This document shows, in pieces, positions 14,886 to 19,994 of a DNA stretch of 19,994 nucleotides (its first letter is position 1; each line of letters starts with the position of its first letter). Position numbers and translations under genes: made by a program. The stretch covers positions 1-19,994 of the forward strand of contig CAUJFU010000394.1 in assembly GCA_963169055.1 (NCBI GenBank), given 5' to 3'. The notes beneath the pieces were generated by a model, which made no database searches, had not been told where the DNA came from, and saw only the letters and a list, made by a program, of their open reading frames with translations. This DNA comes from Myxococcota bacterium (GTDB taxonomy: Bacteria > Myxococcota_C > UBA6777).

Positions 14886-15623
14886 ATGCCACCGCTTTTT
14901 TGTACGAATACTTCGACGCCGTCGCTTTTTTATACGGATACTTCGACACCACCGCTTTTTCGCGCACTTTTTTCTTTGGGGGGCATTGGCTTCGCTTCGA
15001 TCGTCTTGATGTTATGGGCGTTTTGGAGTGTCCCTTGTGCCTACGCGATTCCTGTCACCCCTCCCATCGAGCGTTCCGTGTTCAACCCACCACCCACCCA
15101 AGGCTCTCCCATTTCCCCATCCATGCGGGTTTTGTGGCGACTCCATCAAGAACAGCTCCGCCTCGTCGAGACCAGCGTCCTCTACAAAGGCCCCAAAAAA
15201 ATGGAGCTGACCTTCTTGGGCGGCGGCTACGAGTCGATCTTCCAAGGCTCTCCCAAAGCCCTACGCCTCGCGGGTAGCTTTCATGGCCTACAGATCGGCG
15301 GTTTCGTGCTGAGTTCGATCGGTCTTGGAGCCACCCTCGCAGGAACCTTGATCGTGATCATCACCCCCCAAGCTGTCGTCCAATCCACGGCAGGCGGCGT
15401 TTTGGGGCCTGAACTTTTTTGGGGCCTTCTGCTCGGTGGAACCGCCCTCAGCTTAATTGGTTCGATCCTCGCGCAAAGCTCCTACGGTATGCTTTATCGC
15501 GCCGTCGATATCTACAACCGCGAAACCTTCGAGAAGATCTTTCGTGATGCCAACCAAGGACAACTCCCCCAAGCCCAGACACTCCCCAAACAACGCACTC
15601 TTCTCTATGCCGCCACCCCCTAA
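14886..15623 (+). CDS. Membrane protein with N-terminal repeat and signal anchor
   Basis: This 245-residue protein begins with an odd N-terminus made of an in-frame 10-residue repeat (PPLFCTNTST, PSLFYTDTST, PPLFRALF). A hydrophobic segment follows (about 29-54) ending in CAYA, which could be a signal peptide cut after residue 54. A soluble stretch contains HQEQLRLVETSVLYKGPKKMELTFLGGGY. Two more membrane spans then follow (about 137-160, FVLSSIGLGATLAGTLIVII, and 176-197, FWGLLLGGTALSLIGSILAQ) and a short polar tail. AAAGGA (14871-14876) lies 9 bases before the ATG, which supports this start even though it adds the repeat before the signal segment. I do not recognise the family. A triple-hairpin repeat follows its stop. 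Confidence 0.75.
   Translation: MPPLFCTNTSTPSLFYTDTSTPPLFRALFSLGGIGFASIVLMLWAFWSVPCAYAIPVTPPIERSVFNPPPTQGSPISPSMRVLWRLHQEQLRLVETSVLYKGPKKMELTFLGGGYESIFQGSPKALRLAGSFHGLQIGGFVLSSIGLGATLAGTLIVIITPQAVVQSTAGGVLGPELFWGLLLGGTALSLIGSILAQSSYGMLYRAVDIYNRETFEKIFRDANQGQLPQAQTLPKQRTLLYAATP
14888..14966 (+). repeat. 30-bp tandem repeat, about 2.6 units, at the 5' end of the gene
   Basis: Units start at 14888, 14918 and 14948. Each reads approximately [GA]CCRYCGCTTTTT, then a TACGAATA-like stretch, then CTTCGAC; the third is cut short. They are in frame with the overlapping gene and add a 10-residue repeat. As 30 bp is close to three helical turns, they could also act as DNA binding sites. Confidence 0.8.
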
Positions 15624-15651
15624 TCCGCTCATGCACAACACCGCAAAAATC

Positions 15652-15766
15652 GCCGTGTTCGCGGTGCTTCAAGCGGCTGCGCTGTCGGTTTGAAAAACGC
15701 CCATTCTTCCCGTCGATACGGGGTCAAGGGAGCCGCGCTCCCTTGCGGGGCGTGGGGCAGCGCCCC
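15652..15766 (+). repeat. Triple-hairpin interspersed repeat, copy 2
   Basis: It begins GCCGTGTTCGCG and has the same order as copy 1: TTCAAGC/GTTTGAA arms (15668-15694, one G-T pair), hairpin B CCCGTCGATACGGG (15709-15722), hairpin C AAGGGAGCCGCGCTCCCTT (15726-15744) and hairpin D GGGGC-AGC-GCCCC (15754-15766). Hairpin D has a different stem from copies 1 and 3 yet is still fully paired. It lies between the convergent ends of the 14886 gene (+) and metF (-). Confidence 0.85.
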
Positions 15767-15800
15767 AAACAAACCAACCGTGTAAGAAATCCTGCCCCGA

Positions 15801-16757
15801 TCAAAGATGTTTCGACAACATCTCCATCAAACGCACAAAAGGCCGCGTGCGTTGCATGATGTAAAAGTGCAGGATGGGTGCGCCTTTTTCGAGCAGATCC
15901 ATCGCTTGACGGTACGCCCACTCGACGCCGACTTGCGTCACTTCGGCGGGGGTGGTGGCTTCCATGACGCTTTGGGTCAATTCGTAAGGGATATCGATGT
16001 GAAAGGAGCGGGGGATCGAGGTGAGTTGTTGTTTGGAGGTCATGATCTTGAGACCGGGGATGATCGGCATGGTGATGCCGAACTTGCGGGCGCGATCGCA
16101 AAAATCGAAATAAGATTGGTTGTCGTAAAACATCTGCGTCACCGCAAACTGCGCACCCGCCTCTTGTTTTTTCTTCAACATCTCCAGATCGAACATTCGG
16201 TTAGGCGCTTCAAAATGCTTTTCAGGGTAAGCCGCCACACCAACGCAAAAGTTTGTTTTCGCGGCATCCATCAACTGTTCTTGATACACACCGTGATTCA
16301 TGTTGACGATCTGCTGCACAAGATCCGATGCGTAGGTGTTGCTCGTACGCCCGGGCGCAAGCTCGCGCTTCGGCTTACCGTCTCCTCGGATCGCCAACAG
16401 GTTTTCGATCCCCAAGTAGTTGAGTTCAATCAACGCATCCTCGGTTTCTTCGCGGGTAAAGCCTGCGCACAAGATGTGAGGAACGGGTTCGATGTTGTAC
16501 TTATATTTGATCACTGCACAAAGACCGAAAGTTCCCGGGCTTTTGCGCCGTGTTCGCCGATGAAAAGTACCATCGGGTCGCTCTTCCCACGCAACATCCG
16601 CCGCGTGGCTTGTCACATTCACAAACGGCGGATTAAAGGGCCGAATGGACTCGATAGCTTCGTGAAATTCGGTAATATTTCCCCCTCGCTTGGGCGGGAT
16701 GATCTCGACGCTGACTTGGGGATTTCGGGCAGATTGGATATGATCGATCACTTTCAT
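15801..16757 (-). CDS. metF: Methylenetetrahydrofolate reductase
   Basis: This 318-residue cytoplasmic flavoenzyme reduces 5,10-methylene-THF to 5-methyl-THF, the methyl donor for methionine synthesis. Visible family landmarks are SVEIIPPKRGG (strand 1 with the catalytic Glu), PPFVNVTSH, LGIENLLAIRGD (the LRGD-type FAD/folate loop), GVAAYPEKHFEAPN, AGAQFAVTQMFYD and MPIIPGLKIM. The forms IIPPKRGG, ASDLVQQIVNMNHGVY and FCVGVAAYPEKHFEAPN recall, from memory, the MetF type common in Bacteroidota rather than the E. coli type. The start MKVIDHIQ is preceded by GAAGG at 9 bases; the frame upstream to 16850 is not conserved-looking. The length is normal (about 290-320). It stands alone and divergent from fprA; no metE, metH or folate gene is near. 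Confidence 0.95.
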   Translation of the reverse strand: MKVIDHIQSARNPQVSVEIIPPKRGGNITEFHEAIESIRPFNPPFVNVTSHAADVAWEERPDGTFHRRTRRKSPGTFGLCAVIKYKYNIEPVPHILCAGFTREETEDALIELNYLGIENLLAIRGDGKPKRELAPGRTSNTYASDLVQQIVNMNHGVYQEQLMDAAKTNFCVGVAAYPEKHFEAPNRMFDLEMLKKKQEAGAQFAVTQMFYDNQSYFDFCDRARKFGITMPIIPGLKIMTSKQQLTSIPRSFHIDIPYELTQSVMEATTPAEVTQVGVEWAYRQAMDLLEKGAPILHFYIMQRTRPFVRLMEMLSKHL

Positions 16758-17086
16758 CCGAGAGACCTTCGATGGTGTCTTGGGGAAGTCAAAAACCAAG
16801 GTAAACCATCCAAAACAAATGTTTTTTCCACAAAGCAACCACTTTCGCACAGGTTGCTTGATCTTGCGTGGTTGTCACCATAGACCGCTTCGCAAATTTT
16901 TCAAGAACACACTGCAAGACTTCATCCCCTTCTTTGCCTATCCTTTCCCAAACTGCGACATCAACGCCCTCCCACAATTCATCACAAACGCCCCCCCCTT
17001 TCGCTTGCCCATCTTTTTCCGTATGCTTTCGCACACCACAGCGCACCGCGCCACAACGCCAACCCAACCACATCAAAGGAGCGGGA
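16758..17086. other. Divergent intergenic region metF / fprA, 329 bp
   Basis: It holds the starts of metF (-) and the ferredoxin-NADP reductase gene (+). Apart from the inverted repeat at 16833-16859, I see only an A/C-rich stretch leading to the AAAGGAG ribosome site (17075-17081) of the plus-strand gene. I do not see a SAM, SAH or THF riboswitch core on the metF side. Confidence 0.5.
16833..16874 (-). promoter_or_regulatory. Two mutually exclusive hairpins in the metF leader
   Basis: Arms AAGCAACC (16833-16840) and GGTTGCTT (16852-16859) form a perfect 8-bp stem. The same CAACC core can instead pair as CAACCAC (16836-16842) with GTGGTTG (16868-16874). Such alternatives are typical of attenuators, and the element would be 76-117 bases before the metF start if transcribed. 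No uridine run follows on the minus strand, so this is a weak call; a dyad operator is an alternative. Confidence 0.3.
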
Positions 17087-18451
17087 ATGACCGAGCCGAA
17101 CAACACATCCTCTCGTCCTGTCGTTGCAGTCCTTGGAGCCGGACCTGCGGGTCTTTATGCCGCCAATAAGCTCGCCCAAGAAGGTGTCGATGTCTTGCTG
17201 ATCAACCGCGATATCAAACACGGTGGGCTTGCAGAATACGGCATCTACTTTGACAAACACAAAATGAAAAATGGCCTACGCAAACAATTCGACCGTATCC
17301 TCGCCCAAAAAAATATCGCCTACATGGGACACATCGAAGTCCGTCAACAAGGCGGAACGCTGACCCTCGAAGAACTCGAAGGTTTGGGCTGCGCTGCTTA
17401 TCTTGTTGCGGTCGGCGCACAAGGAACGCGAAAACTCGGATATGACGGCGAAGATCAGATCTCGGGACTCTTTCACGCCAAGGATCTCGTCTACCACTAC
17501 AACCAGCTCCCCCCCTTTGCTTCGCAGAATTTTTCGATCGGCCAGCACGTCGGCATCGTCGGCATGGGCAACGTCATGGTCGATATCGCCCACTGGCTCG
17601 TGTGGGAAAAAAAGGTCGCTTCCGTCACGATCCTTGCTCGGCGTGGCCCCGCAGAACGCGCTTACACCGACAAAGAGATGCGCGAAGTCATCCGCGCCGT
17701 CGACCTCGATGCTCTCGACATCGAGATCGCTCGGATCGCCGACAATCTCCGTTCCGTCGGCCAAGATCCCGAAGCCCTCAAAAAAGAATTGCGCGAACCC
17801 CTCGACAAAGCCGAAGTCTTCGAGAGTCCAACCCGCATAACCTTTCGCTTCCTTGTCGGTGTCAACAAGCTAATCGCTGGCCCTGAAGGTCGGCTCTCTG
17901 CGGTGGAGCTCGGTCACAACCAACTCGTCCAAAAAGGCGACCGCCTCAACGCCCAATCTACGGGGCAAACCGAGATCCTCCCCTTGGATACGCTGGTGTA
18001 CGCCATCGGCGATCAAGTCGACGAAGGGCTTGGGCTACCTTTTCGCAATGGACAATTCCTGACGCCAAGCGGCCCCAACCCCCACGATCCCGAAAAAGCC
18101 CGCTACGAAGTCAAAGACCCCCAGCACGATCAACCCCGTCCCGGCTGGTTCTTGGGTGGCTGGGCGCGCATCGCCTCCGATGGTCTTGTCGGAAAAGCCC
18201 GTGCTGACGGCGAAACCGCTGCAAACGAAGTCTTGCGCTGGCTCAAACAACACAACCCCCAAAGCGCCGACCTCGCTTCCTGTCAACAACGCCTCCGCGC
18301 TCTGCTCCAACAAAAGCAACACCCCTTCGTCGAATACGCTGACGTCCTCGCACTCCAATCCATCGAACAAGCTCGCGCCGATGCCCTCGGTGTCCCTCTC
18401 TTCAAATTCAACACCAACGAAGAAATGCTTGCAGCCATCCAAAAATCCTGA
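17087..18451 (+). CDS. fprA: Ferredoxin/adrenodoxin-type NADP+ reductase (FprA-like)
   Basis: This 454-residue flavoprotein transfers electrons between NADPH and a ferredoxin. The FAD fold is VVAVLGAGPAGLYAANKL (12-29), followed by GGLAEYGIYFD, a variant of the GLVRYGVAPDH motif. The NADP fold is VGIVGMGNVMVDIAHWL (155-171, GxGN-x-x-x-D). ILARRGPAERAYTDKEMREV is the adrenodoxin-reductase signature whose Arg pair holds the NADPH phosphate. Near the end, GWARIASDGLVGKARADGETAANEVL corresponds to the conserved GWIKRGPSGVIGTN block that closes over FAD; the Lys/Arg/Gly-Pro part is changed here. The start is set by AAAGGAG 5 bases upstream of ATG 17087. No ferredoxin gene is adjacent. Possible clients are P450s or sterol-modifying oxygenases, which is inference. 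Confidence 0.9.
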   Translation: MTEPNNTSSRPVVAVLGAGPAGLYAANKLAQEGVDVLLINRDIKHGGLAEYGIYFDKHKMKNGLRKQFDRILAQKNIAYMGHIEVRQQGGTLTLEELEGLGCAAYLVAVGAQGTRKLGYDGEDQISGLFHAKDLVYHYNQLPPFASQNFSIGQHVGIVGMGNVMVDIAHWLVWEKKVASVTILARRGPAERAYTDKEMREVIRAVDLDALDIEIARIADNLRSVGQDPEALKKELREPLDKAEVFESPTRITFRFLVGVNKLIAGPEGRLSAVELGHNQLVQKGDRLNAQSTGQTEILPLDTLVYAIGDQVDEGLGLPFRNGQFLTPSGPNPHDPEKARYEVKDPQHDQPRPGWFLGGWARIASDGLVGKARADGETAANEVLRWLKQHNPQSADLASCQQRLRALLQQKQHPFVEYADVLALQSIEQARADALGVPLFKFNTNEEMLAAIQKS

Positions 18452-18457
18452 GAAGCC

Positions 18458-18517
18458 CGGTCAACGCGCTCGGTTTGTTTGATCATTCGGTCAACGCGCT
18501 CGGTTTGTTTGATCATG
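18458..18517 (+). repeat. 30-bp tandem duplication just after fprA
   Basis: Two perfect or near-perfect 30-bp units (18458-18487 and 18488-18517) share CGGTCAACGCGCTCGGTTTG followed by TTTGATCAT. They begin 7 bases after the fprA stop and run directly into the 28-bp array. The shared TTTGATCATG also appears at the join with the triple-hairpin copy 3. Confidence 0.9.
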
Positions 18518-18612
18518 TGGGGTTCCACTCCATTGTTCGTTCATGTGGGGTTCCACTCCATTGTTCGTTCATGCGGGGTTCCACTCCATTGTTTGATCAT
18601 GTGGGGTTCCAC
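18513..18612 (+). repeat. 28-bp tandem array, about 3.5 units
   Basis: Units start at 18513, 18541, 18569 and 18597. Each is TCAT followed by GTGGGGTTCCACTCCATTG and a short TTCGT or TTTGA end. Each unit can form a small hairpin TGGGG-TTCCA-CTCCA. The last unit merges into hairpin D of the triple-hairpin element (GTGGGGTTCCACCCCAC), so the array looks like amplification of that hairpin. There is no spacer diversity, so this is not a CRISPR. Confidence 0.9.
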
Positions 18613-18717
18613 CCCACGCCCCGCAAGGGAGTCCGACTCCCTTGACCCCGTATCGACGGGACGAACAGGCGTTTTTTACACCAACGGCGGCTCCGCTCGA
18701 AATACCGCGAACACGGG
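18601..18717 (-). repeat. Triple-hairpin interspersed repeat, copy 3 (inverted)
   Basis: Read on the minus strand it begins CCCGTGTTCGCG and shows hairpin B CCCGTCGATACGGG (18647-18660), hairpin C AAGGGAGTCGGACTCCCTT (18625-18643) and hairpin D GTGGGGTGGAACCCCAC (18601-18617). Hairpin C has a T-A pair where copies 1 and 2 have C-G, a compensatory change. The TTCAA/TTGAA arms of copies 1 and 2 are degraded here. It lies between fprA and the esterase gene. Confidence 0.85.
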
Positions 18718-18754
18718 GTTTTCTCGACAAGTCATCCGTTATCCGCCCATCGTG

Positions 18755-18760
18755 TATAAT
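18755..18760 (+). promoter_or_regulatory. Possible -10 box TATAAT
   Basis: A perfect TATAAT stands in an otherwise GC-richer region. The best -35 at 16-18 bases upstream (around 18731-18738) is poor. It is about 267 bases before the esterase ATG, so it could drive a leader with the palindrome at 18858, an unseen small RNA, or nothing. Confidence 0.3.
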
Positions 18761-18857
18761 CTCCCAAATCTCGTCTCGCTTCTATCACGAAACACCGTAT
18801 TTCCAAGAGGAGTGACGCAGTTGAAAAAGGCAAGCGTGAAGAATCAACCCGTTGTAG

Positions 18858-18877
18858 GGGCGGTTCGCGAACCGCCC
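18858..18877. repeat. 20-bp perfect palindrome (REP-like)
   Basis: GGGCGGTTCGCGAACCGCCC is perfectly self-complementary and is preceded by TAGG. It resembles short REP-like palindromes containing a GGTTCGCGAACC core that are scattered through many bacterial genomes. It lies upstream of the esterase gene in a stretch with no supported gene; a frame reading LKKASVKNQPVVGAVREPPV crosses it but is not convincing. Confidence 0.7.
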
Positions 18878-19026
18878 GTGCCCGAACATTGGCCTTTTTC
18901 GTATCGAACTGCGTAAGTCCTATCCAAAAAGAAAAAGCTCTTTACCAAACAACTGTGCCGCTTGAGTCTTTGCAACACGGATATCTCAACATCGCGTCAC
19001 TCTCCAACACACCATGAGAGGCTGCT

Positions 19027-19994
19027 ATGCTGCCAAAAAACGTGATGTACCTTGTATTCCTCGTGTTCTTCGCATTTGCATCGTGGCGTTGTGGGGATCT
19101 TCCTCCTGAAGAACCCCAGCCCAAAGAATCCACCACCCCGTCCGAACAAAGCAAAGAAACCCCTGCCCAAGAGATCGCACAAACGGATGCAGAGTCCCCA
19201 CCTGCGGATTCCAACGGCGAACCTCAACCCGCAGACTCCAACAACGAACCCACCACAGAACCCCAGTCTACGGACTCCAACAACGAACCGATGGCGGATT
19301 CCGCCCACGAGTCCAACACAGAGCAACCCCTCGAACCTTCGGATCAAAACGACGCAAGCGAAACCACCACCGAACCAACCCCGCACGAATCCTCGACTGA
19401 ATCGCCCCTACATCCCGAAGAAGCAACCCACCAAGACGCCCGTCCCCCCGAAGTGACGAACGAAGTCACCCCCGAAAAAACACCCGAAGCTCTCCCTGAA
19501 ACACACATCGGATCGAGCGGGTGCGGAAAAAATCCACCCGTCACAGGTCTCCAAGAAAACATGACCCTCACCGTCATGAACAAACAACGCAACTATGTCC
19601 TTTCCGTTCCAGCCAATTACAACAAAAACACCCTACATCCCGTGATCTTTGGATTCCCCGGCCTCAACGCCACAGGAAAACAAGCCCGTAGTTATTTGGG
19701 CCTCGAAAAAACTCCCGGGCCTGCTGTCCTCTATGTCTATCCGACCGCTCAAGTCGTTTCTTCTGGTTGGCAGATGCAGGTCGGAGGCGGAGACATCGAG
19801 TTTTTCGATGAGATCCTCAAAAAACTCGAAACCGAATTTTGCGTCGACACCAAAAGAATCTTCAGCACGGGTTTCAGTCATGGAGCGATGTTTACAAACA
19901 ACCTCACTTGCGTTCGTATCCAAAAGCTCCGAGCGGTCGCTCCCATCGGAGGATCAGGCCCTTGGTACAACAACTGCAAAAACGGCCCTCTCCC
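19027..19994 (+). CDS. Exported PHB-depolymerase/esterase-like alpha/beta hydrolase, 5' part
   Basis: The frame is open to the right edge; 322 residues are visible. The N-terminus (YLVFLVFFAFASWRCGD) looks like a lipoprotein signal with Cys22, but Arg just before the Cys is atypical for the lipobox. Residues of about 24-158 are an acidic, Pro/Glu/Ser/Thr/Asn-rich linker with repeated DSNNEP-type units. The catalytic domain starts near SSGCGKNPPVTG. It contains RNYVLSVPANYN, VIFGFPGL (oxyanion region), VLYVYPTA, VDTKRIFSTGFSHGAMFTN (nucleophile Ser284 in G-F-S-H-G) and AVAPIGGSGPW, the order seen in COG3509-type esterases and polyhydroxybutyrate depolymerases. The Asp and His of the triad would be beyond the window. 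GAGAGG stands 6 bases before the ATG. The natural substrate is not predictable. Confidence 0.82.
   Translation, partial: MLPKNVMYLVFLVFFAFASWRCGDLPPEEPQPKESTTPSEQSKETPAQEIAQTDAESPPADSNGEPQPADSNNEPTTEPQSTDSNNEPMADSAHESNTEQPLEPSDQNDASETTTEPTPHESSTESPLHPEEATHQDARPPEVTNEVTPEKTPEALPETHIGSSGCGKNPPVTGLQENMTLTVMNKQRNYVLSVPANYNKNTLHPVIFGFPGLNATGKQARSYLGLEKTPGPAVLYVYPTAQVVSSGWQMQVGGGDIEFFDEILKKLETEFCVDTKRIFSTGFSHGAMFTNNLTCVRIQKLRAVAPIGGSGPWYNNCKNGPL

Noticed and set aside
15807-16883. Plus-strand frame of 358 codons opposite metF
   Set aside because: metF is unmistakable on the minus strand; this frame has no motifs or ribosome site.
18513-18617. CRISPR array
   Set aside because: The 28-bp units are head-to-tail with no unique spacers between them, and no cas genes are present.
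18479-18916. 145-codon frame running through the repeat array and the palindrome
   Set aside because: It translates repeat units in changing frames (MWGSTP, HVGFHS, SCGVPL) and has no ribosome site; best explained as repeat DNA that happens to be open.
1-19994. tRNA or rRNA genes
   Set aside because: I looked for GGTTCGAATCC-type T-arms with CCA ends and for conserved rRNA segments and found none; short GGTTCGA strings are within genes or palindromes.

Overview
The window looks like chromosomal DNA from a Gram-negative, deltaproteobacterial-type lineage, with Myxococcota or Bradymonadota as the best guess. The hints are a lipoprotein built of Cys-rich 'DC...C...C..C' repeats, a DUF507-type protein, a eukaryote-like squalene monooxygenase (known in bacteria mainly from sterol-making myxobacteria, Gemmata-type planctomycetes and methylotrophs), and long Pro/Glu/Ser linkers on exported proteins. 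The MetF is of a type I associate with Bacteroidota. No rRNA or tRNA is present, so the lineage call is an inference. There is no phage, transposase, CRISPR array or plasmid-type gene.

Layout. Positions 1-4433 (+): the tail of an ABC-2 permease, a GldG-like auxiliary protein and a DUF4340 protein, tightly packed like a GldF/GldG-type export cassette, followed by rpoZ. Positions 4434-5402 (-): an exported DUF2225-like protein whose stop codon abuts the rpoZ stop. Positions 5730-6644 (+): a secreted protein extremely rich in Tyr, Arg and Gly. Positions 7155-8585 (+): squalene monooxygenase, the entry enzyme of sterol synthesis. Positions 8847-11109 (+): a doubtful small membrane ORF and a large membrane protein with an alpha-helical soluble half. 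Positions 11270-14654 (-): a Cys-rich lipoprotein, a DUF507-like protein and a long low-complexity protein. Positions 14886-15623 (+): a membrane protein with 30-bp repeats at its 5' end. Positions 15801-16757 (-): metF. Positions 17087-18451 (+): an FprA/adrenodoxin-reductase-type ferredoxin-NADP reductase. Positions 19027-19994 (+): the 5' part of an exported PHB-depolymerase-like esterase.

The most notable unexplained structure is a family of about 117-bp interspersed repeats, in three copies (11131-11247, 15652-15766, and inverted at 18601-18717). Each folds into the same series of three hairpins, and the stems differ by paired (compensatory) changes. Two copies sit between convergent genes and the third lies downstream of fprA, where its terminal hairpin has been amplified into a 28-bp tandem array. 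They may be REP/BIME-like elements or structured bidirectional terminators.

The first three genes probably make one membrane complex. The others look like single-gene or two-gene units. A link between the sterol enzyme and the FprA-like reductase is possible biochemically but rests only on their being in the same window.
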